A stretch of DNA of 64,000 nt from Hyalangium ruber (GTDB taxonomy: Bacteria > Myxococcota > Myxococcia > Myxococcales > Myxococcaceae). The stretch covers positions 992,001 through 1,056,000 of the forward strand of contig NZ_JAXIVS010000001.1 in assembly GCF_034259325.1 (NCBI RefSeq), written 5' to 3'. Under the pieces are notes generated by a model. It saw only the letters and a program-made list of their open reading frames with translations, did no database searches and had not been told where the DNA came from. Numbering within the stretch: position 1 is the stretch's first letter; each line of letters opens with the position of its first letter. A program made the translations under genes and the position numbers. This document shows positions 32,597-40,894 of the stretch, in pieces.

Positions 32597-33775
32597 TTGA
32601 ACCCTACGTTTGCGAAGACAGTGATGATGTCGTGCCTGACGGCCCTCGTGGCCTGTGGTCCCGAGATGGCCGGCGATGAGGAAGTGGTCCTGGAGTCCGC
32701 GGAGCCAGGACAGGAGTTCCAGGTGGCCCAGGAACCGCTGAACGAAGTGGAGCTGAGCGCCGCGGACTGTAGCTCCACCTATACGCTCTCCAACAACTCG
32801 TCGCGGACCGGGCTCGGAGTGGCGGATCAGGGTTGGTCCTGCATCTACACGATGGCCGTGCCCGCGGGAGCCACGAACCTGAAGTTCGAGACCACCGGCG
32901 GGACGGGTGACGCGGACCTGTATGTGAAGTTCGGCTCCACACCGACGAGCAGCGAGCATGACTGCAAGTCGGCGGGCGGCACCAGCGTCGAGACCTGCAG
33001 CCCCACCACCGTGCAGACCGGCACCTACTATGTGCGGCTCTACGGCTACACCGCATCTTCGGGCATCACCCTGAAGGGCTCGTACACCCCTGGCTCCCCG
33101 CCCCCGGCGAGCTGCACCACCACCTACAGCCTCTCCAATGGCGTGACGAGGACTGGCGTCACCACGGTGGCCGGCTATTGGTCCTGCATCTACACGCTGT
33201 CCGTGCCCACGGGGGCCACGGACCTGAAGTTCGAGACCACTGGAGGGACGGGTGATGCGGACCTGTATGTGAAGTTCGGCACCACACCGACGGAGAGCTC
33301 GCATGACTGCAAGTCCGCGGGCGGCACCAGCGCCGAGACCTGCACCATCGCCGCCCCGGTGACGGGTACCTACTACGTGCGGATGTATGGCTACGGCTCT
33401 TCGACGGGCATCAGCCTGAGGGGCTCGTACACCCCTAACTCTTCCCCGACGAGCTGCAACGTCACCGATACGCTCTCCAATGGCACTCCCAAGACCGGGG
33501 TCAGCGCGGCGTCTCAGGCCTGGAGCTGCATCTACAAGCTGACCGTGCCCGCCGGGATGTCGAGCGTGACGTTCCAGACCACCGGCGGAACGGGTGACGC
33601 GGACCTGTATGTGCGCTCCGGCTACACGCCGACCGAGGCCATGCATGACTGCAAGTCCGCGGGCAATACCAACACCGAGGTCTGCACCATCTACTCTCCG
33701 GCGGCGGGCACCTACTACGTGCGGCTCTACGGCTACGCCGCGGCGTCGGGGATTACCCTGACGGGCCGATACTGA
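32597..33775 (+). CDS. Lipoprotein with three PPC (pre-peptidase C-terminal) domains
   Basis: The start is TTG 32597: GGAGA lies upstream and a lipoprotein signal follows (MMSCLTALVAC, Cys20); the longer frame has neither. The 392-residue product contains three PPC-type repeats of about 105 residues each. Each has SC/TC-x-x-TYTLSN, WSCIYT-x-x-VP-x-G, a T-GGTGDADLYVKFG strand pair, HDCKSAG(G)T and TGTYYVRLYGY-x-x-SSGI. PPC domains usually trail secreted proteases and bind polymers or are cleaved off. Here there is no catalytic domain, so it is a stand-alone binding lipoprotein. The repeat has four conserved Cys that probably form disulfides. Confidence 0.9.
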   Translation: MNPTFAKTVMMSCLTALVACGPEMAGDEEVVLESAEPGQEFQVAQEPLNEVELSAADCSSTYTLSNNSSRTGLGVADQGWSCIYTMAVPAGATNLKFETTGGTGDADLYVKFGSTPTSSEHDCKSAGGTSVETCSPTTVQTGTYYVRLYGYTASSGITLKGSYTPGSPPPASCTTTYSLSNGVTRTGVTTVAGYWSCIYTLSVPTGATDLKFETTGGTGDADLYVKFGTTPTESSHDCKSAGGTSAETCTIAAPVTGTYYVRMYGYGSSTGISLRGSYTPNSSPTSCNVTDTLSNGTPKTGVSAASQAWSCIYKLTVPAGMSSVTFQTTGGTGDADLYVRSGYTPTEAMHDCKSAGNTNTEVCTIYSPAAGTYYVRLYGYAAASGITLTGRY

Positions 33776-33818
33776 GCCGAACTCTCGGGTTGTAAATCAA
33801 TAGCCGCGCAGGTTGGCC

Positions 33819-33858
33819 GGGACCGGAGGCCGCTGGGATTCCAGCGGCCTCCGGTTCC
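33819..33858 (+). terminator. Strong terminator after the PPC lipoprotein
   Basis: ACCGGAGGCCGCTGG at 33822-33836 pairs perfectly with CCAGCGGCCTCCGGT at 33841-33855 over a GATT loop; three more pairs (one G-T) extend the stem to 33819-33858. It lies 44 nt after the stop at 33775. There is no T tract on the plus strand. Confidence 0.65.
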
Positions 33859-34045
33859 GATGGAAGCGCGAGCCAAGGGCCGCCTCCAGCAACCGACCAC
33901 CCTCTCCATTGGCAGCGCGCCGATGCGCCTCTCCGTCCTCAGGAGCGCCTGCCCTCTCAGAAGGAGCCCGACTTTATAGCGCCAGGGGGGTGTTACACCT
34001 TCATCGTAGGGACGCGGCCAACGGGTCACCGAGGGTGAGGCACGC

Positions 34046-36781
34046 ATGAGGACCGCCAACATGCATGGGAGCGAGGCATCGCATGATGGTCCCCTCTCGC
34101 CTGACGCCTCTCACGCTGCCCTCCCCCCCTTTCCCGAGACGCTCCTGCAGGTAGGCACCTCCCTCCACGCCACGTTGATTGTCGACCGTCACCAGCGCAT
34201 CGCCCGAGTGGATGAAGCACTGACGCTCGCCAGCGGGTGGACCGGCAAGGCCCCTCAAGGACGCTCTGCCAAGGAAGTGCTTGGCACGCTCCCCTGGCTC
34301 CTGGAAGCACTCGACATCGCCCTCACTGGCAAGGCGGCAGTGGGCATGACCGCTCAGGTGAGAGCCCCCGTCCTTCCTGTTTTCGGAGAGGGAGGCCAGC
34401 TCCTGGGGGCCTGTGCCTGCCTGAGCACGGACGAGAACTCGAAGACAGGCCCCGCCCTCCGCGAGGAGCTGGCCCTGGAGTTCACCCAGCTCCAGCAGCG
34501 GTACGAGGAGCTCATCGACACCTTCGATGGCGTCGTCTGGGAAGCCGTTGCCAGCAACTTCCGCATCACCTTCATCAGCCAGCAGGCCGAGCGCCTCCTC
34601 GGCTATCCCTCCGAGCAGTGGAGGCGGGAGCCGGACTTCTGGGTGAATCACCTCCACCCGGAGGATCGGGATTGGGTCAAAGCATCCTGTCAGAAGGGGA
34701 CCCGCGAGGGCAGGGCCTATGCGCTCGAATACCGCATGGTGGCCGCCGACGGCGGCACCGTCTGGGTACGCAACACCATCAAGGTACTCGCCGAGGAAGG
34801 CCACCCCACCCGACTCCGGGGCCTTCTGGTGGACATCACCGAACAACGCCGGGCCCTGGAGCAGCAGGAGCGCACCGTCTCCCTGCTCCGCACCACGCTC
34901 GATTCGATCACGGATGGCGTGTTCGTGGTGGACAGGAACCTGCGAATCACCGCCTACAACAAGCAGTTCCAGGAGATCTGGGGCTTCCCCGACGAGGTGC
35001 TGCAAGGGGAGCCGCACCTCGAGAAGCCCCTCGGTCTCGCACTCCCCCTGGTCAAGGATCCGGAGGGCTTCACCGCGCGAGTCCGCGAAATCTACGCGGA
35101 TCCCGAGCTGGAGGGGATCGACCTCGTCGAGCTCCGCAACGGGCGCATCCTCGAGCGCATCACGCGGCCCCAGCGGCTGGGGGACACCATCATCGGCCGC
35201 ATCTGTAGCTACCGCGACATCACGGCGGAGCGCCAGGCCCGGGAGAAGCAGGAGCAGACGGTCTCGCTGCTGCGCGCCACGTTCGACTCCACCGCGGATG
35301 GCGTGGTCGCGGTGGATCGGGACGGACGGATCAACACCTACAACAAGCGGTTCCAGCGGCTCTGGGGACTCCCCGATGACCTCCTGCTCACGGGCCTCGA
35401 CGCCATGGCATCGGTCACCGCCGCCGCGCCCCTCGTGAAGGAGCCGGAGCGGTTCGTCGCGCAGCTCCAGGAGATGTTCAAGGTCTCCGACCAGGAGTAT
35501 GTCGACACGATCGAGTTCCGTGACGGGCGCATCCTCGAGCGCACCTCGCTGCCCCAACGGTTGGGAGACACCATCATCGGCCGCGTCTGGAGCTACCGAG
35601 ACGTGACCGAGGAGCGCCATGCCAAAGCGGCGCAGGAGCGGTTGCTGGAGGCCGAGCAGCGGGCACGCGCGCAGCTGGAGGAGTCCTTCGCCCTGCTCGA
35701 CACCTTCCTGAACAACGCGCCCATGGGCATGGGCTTCCTCGACCGCGACCTGCGTTACATCCGGCTCAACGACGCCCTGGCCGGGCTCCACGGCCACCGC
35801 CGAGAGGAGGAGCTGGGTCGAACGCTCCGCGAGATGACGCCGCACGTGGCGGCCGCCGTCGAGCCCCTCATGCGCCAGGTCCTGGAGACTGGCCAGCCCA
35901 TCATCGGACTGGACCTGACAGGAGAAGTCCCCGCCACTCCGGGCGCACTTCGCTTCTGGCGTGTCAGCTACTACCCCATCCGGACTCCGCGCGGCGGAAT
36001 CGTGGGCGTGGGCGCCGTGGTGGTCGAGGTGACGGAGGAGCGACGCGCGCAGGAGGAGCGCGAGCGGCTGTTGCGCGAGGCGCACGAGGCCATCCAGATC
36101 CGGGACGACTTCCTCTCCATCGCCTCGCACGAGCTGAAGACTCCCCTCACTCCCCTCAAGATCCACCTGCAAGTGCTCAAGCAGCGGTGCGCTTCGGGGC
36201 ACCCCGTCCCGCCCCAGCTCGCGGAGAAGGCGCTCTCCCAGGTGGCCCGGCTCTCGGGGCTCATCTCCGATCTACTGGACGCCTCCCAGGTCGAAGCGGG
36301 ACAGCTGTCGGTGGTGCGCGGGCCCATGCCCCTCCGGGCGCTCGTCCGCGAGGTCCTGGCGGAGTTCCGTCCGCCCTCCAGCCACCACCGGCTGGTACAC
36401 GAGGAGTGGCCGGAGGAGCTCCTCGTCGAAGGAGACCGCAGACGCATCGCCCAGGTGCTGACGAACCTGCTGGAGAACGCCCTCAAGTACAGCCCTCAGG
36501 GAGGTCCCATCCACGTGGCGCTCACGCGAACCGGCTCCGAGGCGATCGTCTCGGTCTCGGACTCCGGTATCGGCATCCCGGCGGATCAGCAGGCGCAGCT
36601 CTTCGAGCGCTTCTTCCGGGCGCGCAACGCTCCCATCTCGGGCTTCGGAGGGCTGGGCCTGGGGCTCTACATCTGCCGGGACATCATCGAACGCCATGGC
36701 GGACGCATCTGGGTGGAGAGCGAGCTGGGCCACGGCGCCACCTTCCGCTTCAGTCTTCCGCTGAGCCATTCCCTCCCGTAG
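34046..36781 (+). CDS. Cytoplasmic multi-PAS sensor histidine kinase
   Basis: This 911-residue protein starts at ATG 34046 (GTGAGG upstream). It has no membrane helix. PAS domains are visible in series: residues about 40-125 (divergent), 155-270 (LIDTFDGVVWEAV, WRREPDFWVNHLHPEDR, EYRMVAADGGTVWVRN), 285-390, 410-525 and 550-670. The repeats at 285-390 and 410-525 are closely related (DSI/TADGV-x-VDR, LRNGRILERITRPQRLGDTIIGRI-x-SYRDIT). Kinase parts follow: HisKA with phospho-acceptor His695 in ASHELKTPLTPLK, N-box NLLENALKYSP, G1 DSGIGIP, F-box and G2 GLGLGLY. No receiver domain follows, so it should be a standalone sensor kinase. No response regulator gene lies beside it, so it is an orphan. 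Confidence 0.95.
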   Translation: MRTANMHGSEASHDGPLSPDASHAALPPFPETLLQVGTSLHATLIVDRHQRIARVDEALTLASGWTGKAPQGRSAKEVLGTLPWLLEALDIALTGKAAVGMTAQVRAPVLPVFGEGGQLLGACACLSTDENSKTGPALREELALEFTQLQQRYEELIDTFDGVVWEAVASNFRITFISQQAERLLGYPSEQWRREPDFWVNHLHPEDRDWVKASCQKGTREGRAYALEYRMVAADGGTVWVRNTIKVLAEEGHPTRLRGLLVDITEQRRALEQQERTVSLLRTTLDSITDGVFVVDRNLRITAYNKQFQEIWGFPDEVLQGEPHLEKPLGLALPLVKDPEGFTARVREIYADPELEGIDLVELRNGRILERITRPQRLGDTIIGRICSYRDITAERQAREKQEQTVSLLRATFDSTADGVVAVDRDGRINTYNKRFQRLWGLPDDLLLTGLDAMASVTAAAPLVKEPERFVAQLQEMFKVSDQEYVDTIEFRDGRILERTSLPQRLGDTIIGRVWSYRDVTEERHAKAAQERLLEAEQRARAQLEESFALLDTFLNNAPMGMGFLDRDLRYIRLNDALAGLHGHRREEELGRTLREMTPHVAAAVEPLMRQVLETGQPIIGLDLTGEVPATPGALRFWRVSYYPIRTPRGGIVGVGAVVVEVTEERRAQEERERLLREAHEAIQIRDDFLSIASHELKTPLTPLKIHLQVLKQRCASGHPVPPQLAEKALSQVARLSGLISDLLDASQVEAGQLSVVRGPMPLRALVREVLAEFRPPSSHHRLVHEEWPEELLVEGDRRRIAQVLTNLLENALKYSPQGGPIHVALTRTGSEAIVSVSDSGIGIPADQQAQLFERFFRARNAPISGFGGLGLGLYICRDIIERHGGRIWVESELGHGATFRFSLPLSHSLP

Positions 36782-36801
36782 GTCAGAGTGACTGGAAGAA
36801 G

Positions 36802-36856
36802 AGGTTGTCGCACGGAGAGTGTTTGTCCTACTTTCCGGCGATTCCAGCGACAACCT
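36802..36856 (+). other. 10-bp inverted repeat in the leader of the NlpC/P60 gene
   Basis: AGGTTGTCGC at 36802-36811 is matched exactly by GCGACAACCT at 36847-36856 (35-nt spacer). It is the main feature of the 92-bp gap between the histidine kinase and the NlpC/P60-like gene, and ends 17 nt before that ATG. It may be a leader hairpin or a terminator for the kinase. Confidence 0.45.
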
Positions 36857-36873
36857 GTTCCCCGGGAGCACGC

Positions 36874-37716
36874 ATGGGCAGCAATCTCCTGAAGTGTCTG
36901 GCGGTCCTGTCCCTCATCGCAGCCGGTTGCGGCGGCGCCGAGTCCTCGGTGGACAGCGTCGAGCTGAAGGGCGTGGATGAGACGCTCGCCACGAGTGAGA
37001 GCGCCCTCACCGGGTGCCTGGGCTACAAGTCCATGCTGTCCACCACGGCCACCAGCCTGAACCTGCGCTCCGGGCCGGCGACGAGCTACGGCATCATCGC
37101 GGTGATGCCGCAGGGCTCCTCCGTCATCACCTGGGACAACCCGAGCTGCGACAGCGGCGGCTGGTACCGGGTGTATTGGGGCGGCGTGGTGGGCTGGGCC
37201 TCGGGCACCTACCTCAGCGTGGTGACGCAGACGGCCTCGGTGCGCAATGAGGCCATCGCCCGCGCCGAGGGCGGCACGAAGGGCGCTCCCGGAGGCGTGG
37301 GCTTCTCCTACTGGTGGGGCCACGGCGCCTGGAAGCCGAACCAGGCCGCGGGCTCGTGCTCGGGCAACTGCGGCAGTTGCACGCACACCGGCAGCTATGG
37401 CGCGGACTGCTCCGGCTTCCTGGCCAAGGTGTGGCAGGTGCCCAGCAGCAACACCAACGTCGCCACCGACTCCCACCCCTACGGCACCATCCACTTCAAC
37501 GTCGACAGCAGCCAGTGGTCCACCATCTCCCGCGACAGCCTGCTGAAGGCGGACGCCCTCGTCTACAACGACGGCTCGGCCGGCCACACCTTCGTCTACG
37601 AGTCCGGTGATGGCTGGGGCAACATCCTGGCGCACGAGTGCAAGGGCTGCGCGTACGGCTGCGTGAAGAACAGCCGCACGGCCACCACCGCCTACCACGC
37701 CATCCGCCACTTCTAG
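36874..37716 (+). CDS. SH3b plus NlpC/P60-like peptidase lipoprotein
   Basis: The 280-residue product starts at ATG 36874; the lipobox LIAAGC (Cys19) confirms it. Residues 45-125 form an SH3b domain (TATSLNLRSGPATSYGIIAVMPQGSSV, WYRVYWGGVVGWASGTYLSV). Residues 130-280 look like an NlpC/P60 catalytic domain: Cys179 in YGADCSGF and His238 in GHTFVYES match the Cys-His dyad. Two extra Cys-rich stretches (SCSGNCGSCTH and ECKGCAYGC) are unusual and probably form disulfides. These enzymes cut peptide cross-bridges in peptidoglycan. It ends in CTAG, shared with the convergent gene. Confidence 0.88.
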   Translation: MGSNLLKCLAVLSLIAAGCGGAESSVDSVELKGVDETLATSESALTGCLGYKSMLSTTATSLNLRSGPATSYGIIAVMPQGSSVITWDNPSCDSGGWYRVYWGGVVGWASGTYLSVVTQTASVRNEAIARAEGGTKGAPGGVGFSYWWGHGAWKPNQAAGSCSGNCGSCTHTGSYGADCSGFLAKVWQVPSSNTNVATDSHPYGTIHFNVDSSQWSTISRDSLLKADALVYNDGSAGHTFVYESGDGWGNILAHECKGCAYGCVKNSRTATTAYHAIRHF

Positions 37717-38870
37717 CGGCAGCTCGCCCGCATCAGCGTGACGCCGGCCTCGGTGATGTGGCGGTAGAGCACGCCGCCCTCATCCAGCACGGCCAAGTCT
37801 CGGAAAGTCTCCTCGGGCATGGCGTTGATGGGCAGATCCGTCTGCCCGAGCACCTTGCCGTCCAGCTGCTCGAGGCAGAAGACGCGCAGGCCGAGCTGGG
37901 AGGCGGGCTCGGCCTTCCCGGTGGGTAGCTCTCCCGTAACGCCCAGGTAGATGACGCCGGAGAGATCCGAGTCGAGCAAGGCGATGGTCAGCAGCGGAAA
38001 GCGGAGCCGGAACTCCCGCGTGTAGCGGTGCTGACCGCTCTGGCGGTCGACGGCGTTGACGAAGACGCGCCCCTCGCGCCTATCGATGATGCCGGCCAGC
38101 AGGTAGGAGCGCCCATCGCGGGTGGGGCGGCCGGGGATCTCCGGGCGCTCGGCGTCGGCCCGGCCCGAGGTGTCGCCGATGCGGATCAGCGCGCCGTGCT
38201 CCCGCTCGACATAGACCGAGTCCCCATCCACGAACGTGCCGGTGACCAGGCCCGGCTCGTCGATGCCCTTGCCCTCCACGGGCAGCTCGCCTCGCAGCGC
38301 GCCCGTGGCCGGGTCCAGGATGGCCACCGTCTTGTCCCTCAGCCGGTCGAGCACCACCAGGGTGCCATCCCTGGCCACGGCGATGTCCTGCGGCGTCTGC
38401 TGGGTGAGGGGGAAGGTGCCCTGGACCTTGCCCTCCGAGTCCATGCGCAGGAGCCGGCCATTGACCTGATCCAGCACCATGACGTTGCCGAACGGATCCA
38501 CCGTCATGGACATGGGCGCTTCGGGGTTGCCCTCCTGCAGGCGCTCTCGCCCGAGCTGGGAAGGACCGCTGCCCCAGCCCAGCTCCGCCAGGTTCTCTGG
38601 CTTGCGAGGCCCCGTGGCCGGCGTGGACGGCGCCCTGCCCTTGTCTTGTGGAGAGCCAGCGGGGGCCCCTGCCTTCAGCCCGCCCTGGCTCTGCCCCGCC
38701 GTGCTGGCCGCCGCCCCTGTGTTGCGCTCGGCGGCTTCCGCGCCTTCACTCCCTCCCGAGCGCCTCAGGAAGAACACGAGGGCGAGCACGGCGAGCGTAC
38801 CGACTCCCAGGAGGATGAGGCGCGCTCGCGCCTTCAGGGTCTGGGGGCGCGGAGGAGTTGGGGACGACAT
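37713..38870 (-). CDS. Membrane-anchored NHL-like beta-propeller protein
   Basis: The 385-residue product has a single membrane helix at residues about 17-37 (LILLGVGTLAVLALVFFL), then a Gly/Ala-rich linker to residue 100. A propeller domain follows with NHL/SMP-30-like blades: MSMTVDPFGNVMVLDQVNGRLLRMD, PQDIAVARDGTLVVLDRLRDKTVAIL, DSDLSGVIYLGV and FRDLAVLDEGGVLYRHI. The chain ends in CR after SC. It lies downstream of the SDR gene on the minus strand with a 30-bp gap. Its stop codon overlaps the stop of the NlpC/P60-like gene within CTAG at 37713-37716. The substrate or partner is unknown. Confidence 0.85.
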   Translation of the reverse strand: MSSPTPPRPQTLKARARLILLGVGTLAVLALVFFLRRSGGSEGAEAAERNTGAAASTAGQSQGGLKAGAPAGSPQDKGRAPSTPATGPRKPENLAELGWGSGPSQLGRERLQEGNPEAPMSMTVDPFGNVMVLDQVNGRLLRMDSEGKVQGTFPLTQQTPQDIAVARDGTLVVLDRLRDKTVAILDPATGALRGELPVEGKGIDEPGLVTGTFVDGDSVYVEREHGALIRIGDTSGRADAERPEIPGRPTRDGRSYLLAGIIDRREGRVFVNAVDRQSGQHRYTREFRLRFPLLTIALLDSDLSGVIYLGVTGELPTGKAEPASQLGLRVFCLEQLDGKVLGQTDLPINAMPEETFRDLAVLDEGGVLYRHITEAGVTLMRASCR

Positions 38871-38900
38871 GAGCGCGACAGGTTACACGCGCTCGACACC

Positions 38901-39653
38901 TCAGGCGATGTAACCACCGTCGATGGTCAGGCTCGAGCCGGTCACGAAGGCCGCCTCGGGACTGGCCAGGTACGCCACCATGCCGGCGATCTCTTCAGCC
39001 CCCCCCAGCCGGCGCACCGGCATCATGCCCTTGACGGCCTCCAAGTACGGCGCATCCTCGGGGTTCATGTCCGTGGCTGTCGGGCCGGGCTGCACGTTGT
39101 TCACGGTGATGCCGCGCGGTGCCAGATCGATCGCCAGGCCGCGCACCATGCCCGCCACCGCCGACTTCGTCATCGAATAGACGCTGGAGCCTGGGAAGGC
39201 CGCACGCACCGCGGAGATGCTCCCAATCGTGATGATGCGCCCGCCCCGGGTCATGTGCCTCGCGGCGGCCTGTGCCGCGACGAACACCGCGCGCACGTTG
39301 ACCGCCACCATGCGATCGAAGTCCTCGAGCGAATACTCATCGACGGTGCCCAGGCGCAGGATGCCCGCGTTGTTCGCCAGCACATCCAGGCGGCCGAACT
39401 TTCGCACGGTCTCATCCACCGCCGCTTGGACCGCCTTGGCATCGGCGCTGTCGGCGCGGATCGCCAGGGCCTTGCCCCCAGCGGCCTGGACCTCACGCAC
39501 CACCTCTTCCGCCTTTTCTGGCGATGACGAATAGGTGAAGGCCACCGCCGCGCCGTCTTTTGCCAGCCGACGCACGATTGCCGCGCCGATGCCGCGTGAA
39601 CCACCCGTGACGAGCGCGACGGTGCCTGAATGGGAGGGAGCTTCAGGGTTCAT
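38901..39653 (-). CDS. Short-chain dehydrogenase/reductase (FabG-like oxidoreductase)
   Basis: This 250-residue protein starts at ATG 39653 with AAGGAGA upstream. The classical SDR motifs are all present: cofactor loop TGGSRGIG at residues 16-23, NNAG at 94-97, catalytic Ser in SIS near 145-147, and Tyr159-x-x-x-Lys163 in VYSMTK. The end matches the family (TGSSLTIDGGYIA). No substrate can be named. A palindrome similar to one upstream of the neighbouring TetR gene lies 14 bp upstream of the start, so it is probably repressed by that TetR protein. Confidence 0.95.
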   Translation of the reverse strand: MNPEAPSHSGTVALVTGGSRGIGAAIVRRLAKDGAAVAFTYSSSPEKAEEVVREVQAAGGKALAIRADSADAKAVQAAVDETVRKFGRLDVLANNAGILRLGTVDEYSLEDFDRMVAVNVRAVFVAAQAAARHMTRGGRIITIGSISAVRAAFPGSSVYSMTKSAVAGMVRGLAIDLAPRGITVNNVQPGPTATDMNPEDAPYLEAVKGMMPVRRLGGAEEIAGMVAYLASPEAAFVTGSSLTIDGGYIA

Positions 39654-39666
39654 GTCTTTCTCCTTT

Positions 39667-39684
39667 TTGGATTAATCAGTCCAG
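39667..39684. promoter_or_regulatory. Candidate TetR operator before the SDR gene
   Basis: TTGGAT-N6-GTCCAG at 39667-39684 is an imperfect palindrome with the same half-site and 6-bp spacer as CTGGAC-N6-GTCCAG at 40330-40347 upstream of the TetR gene. It sits 14 bp before the SDR start, just upstream of the ribosome binding site, the usual place for a repressor site. Confidence 0.65.
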
Positions 39685-39692
39685 AACAACTC

Positions 39693-39720
39693 AAAAAAAG
39701 AGCCCGGCGCTGTGCCGGGC
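39693..39720 (-). terminator. Rho-independent terminator after the TetR gene
   Basis: GCCCGGC at 39702-39708 pairs exactly with GCCGGGC at 39714-39720 (7 pairs, 5-nt loop). On the minus strand the stem is followed by seven T (39693-39699). It ends the TetR transcript before the SDR promoter. Confidence 0.85.
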
Positions 39721-39726
39721 CTGCTG

Positions 39727-40311
39727 TCACGCGCCCTTCAGGCCCGCGATGGCGAACGAGGCGATGTCGCGAAGCGCTTCACGGCTTGCTCCTGCCTTCG
39801 CGCTGACACGCAGCCCTCGGATCGTCGAATGGATGAAGCGCGCCGCCGCCCGTTCATCCACCGCCGAGCCCACTTCGCCCTTCTTCTTGGCCTCTTGCAC
39901 CACCCGAGCGAACACCGCCTCGCAGTGCGTGGTGCCGGCGTCGATCAGCATCGCGACCTCGGGATCCACCCGGCCGAACTCCGTGGCCGCGTTGACGGCC
40001 AGGCAGCCACGCATGCGCTCGGCCGGGGAGCCGTTCGAGATAGCCACCAGGAATTCCCGAAGCTCCGCCAATGGTGACGCGGAGGCTCGGAACCGCTCGA
40101 ACAGCTCGATCTGCCCATCCGTCTGGTATCGCTGCAGCGCTTCCAGGTAGAGCCGGTGCTTGTCGCCGAAGGTGTCGTACATGCTCTGGCGGCCAATGCC
40201 CATCGCTCGCAACAGGTCGTCGGTCGAGGTGGCCTCGTAGCCCTTCTCCCAGAAGACGGCCATCGCGCGCTTCACCGCCTCATCGCGGTCGAATTCCTTG
40301 GACCTCGCCAT
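39727..40311 (-). CDS. TetR/AcrR-family transcriptional regulator
   Basis: The 194-residue product has the N-terminal TetR helix-turn-helix at residues about 8-55 (DRDEAVKRAMAVFWEKGYEATSTDDLLRAMGIGRQSMYDTFGDKHRLYLEAL). The C-terminal ligand domain is helical, with a WAVV-like hydrophobic core (GCLAVNAATEFGR, FARVVQEAKKKGEVGSAVDERAAARFIHSTIRGLRV). The gene lies just upstream of the SDR and downstream of a MAPEG gene. A matching palindrome is found in front of both this gene and the SDR, so it should repress itself and the SDR. The ligand is unknown. Confidence 0.93.
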   Translation of the reverse strand: MARSKEFDRDEAVKRAMAVFWEKGYEATSTDDLLRAMGIGRQSMYDTFGDKHRLYLEALQRYQTDGQIELFERFRASASPLAELREFLVAISNGSPAERMRGCLAVNAATEFGRVDPEVAMLIDAGTTHCEAVFARVVQEAKKKGEVGSAVDERAAARFIHSTIRGLRVSAKAGASREALRDIASFAIAGLKGA

Positions 40312-40329
40312 GCTGGAAACCTAATGATT

Positions 40330-40347
40330 CTGGACTGCCCTGTCCAG
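40330..40347. promoter_or_regulatory. Candidate TetR autoregulatory operator
   Basis: CTGGAC-N6-GTCCAG at 40330-40347 is a perfect 6-bp-arm palindrome located 18 bp upstream of the TetR start at 40311. The same design is found before the SDR gene at 39667-39684, which makes both more believable as sites for the TetR protein. Confidence 0.7.
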
Positions 40348-40374
40348 CAAATCGGAATGTGTCGGGGCCCCAGG

Positions 40375-40791
40375 TCAGCCCCAGGGACGAAGCACCAGGG
40401 CGTAGATCGCCAGGCCCGCCTCGATGAGGTACGTCCCCAGCGCGCCAGAGATCTGTGCCGCCTGGATGCTCCCCATCAGACCGCCCGCATGGAGCAGCCG
40501 CGCCACCACCACCGCCCCACCGAAGATGTGGAGCACCGTCGAAGACCCCCCGCACAGCTCGGCGACCAGCAGCAGGATCAACATCAGCGGCACGTGCTCC
40601 GTGGCGTTGCCGTGCGCGCGGATGGCCCCTTGCAGCTCCACATGCCCTCCGTCACCGCGGAACGTCTTGTACTTGCCTCGCACGCGGCTGACGTTGATGC
40701 CCAGCGCCACCAAGATCAGGGCACTGAAGGCTCCGTAGAGCGCGGTCACCGGGACGGACATCAGCGTCGTTCCTAGAATCGGATTGGCCAT
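40375..40791 (-). CDS. MAPEG-family membrane protein
   Basis: The 138-residue product starts at ATG 40791, with GGAGG 9 nt upstream; a GTG nine bases earlier is the alternative. Four membrane helices are visible, at residues about 7-30, 60-80, 83-102 and 112-133. The MAPEG pattern is in GKYKTFRGDGGHVELQGAIRAHGNATEHVPLML, where the RAH-x-N-x-x-E motif binds glutathione in the family (leukotriene C4 synthase, microsomal GST, bacterial YecN). The role here is unknown; detoxification is plausible given the family and the neighbouring TetR-SDR pair. Confidence 0.92.
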   Translation of the reverse strand: MANPILGTTLMSVPVTALYGAFSALILVALGINVSRVRGKYKTFRGDGGHVELQGAIRAHGNATEHVPLMLILLLVAELCGGSSTVLHIFGGAVVVARLLHAGGLMGSIQAAQISGALGTYLIEAGLAIYALVLRPWG

Positions 40792-40816
40792 CGTCTTCAC
40801 CTCCTCCAGCAGGGTA

Positions 40817-40842
40817 GCGCCGGACCATAGACCATCCGGCGC
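40817..40842. promoter_or_regulatory. Palindrome in the divergent region between MAPEG and DUF2378 genes
   Basis: GCGCCGGA at 40817-40824 is matched exactly by TCCGGCGC at 40835-40842 with a 10-bp spacer. It lies in the 103-bp gap between divergent genes, where both promoters must sit, so it could be a shared operator. The spacer carries a direct repeat, ACCA. Confidence 0.45.
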
Positions 40843-40894
40843 ATCCCGCAGCCAAGCCTTGACAGCCCGGAACCCGACTCACCAGCATTCCCCC

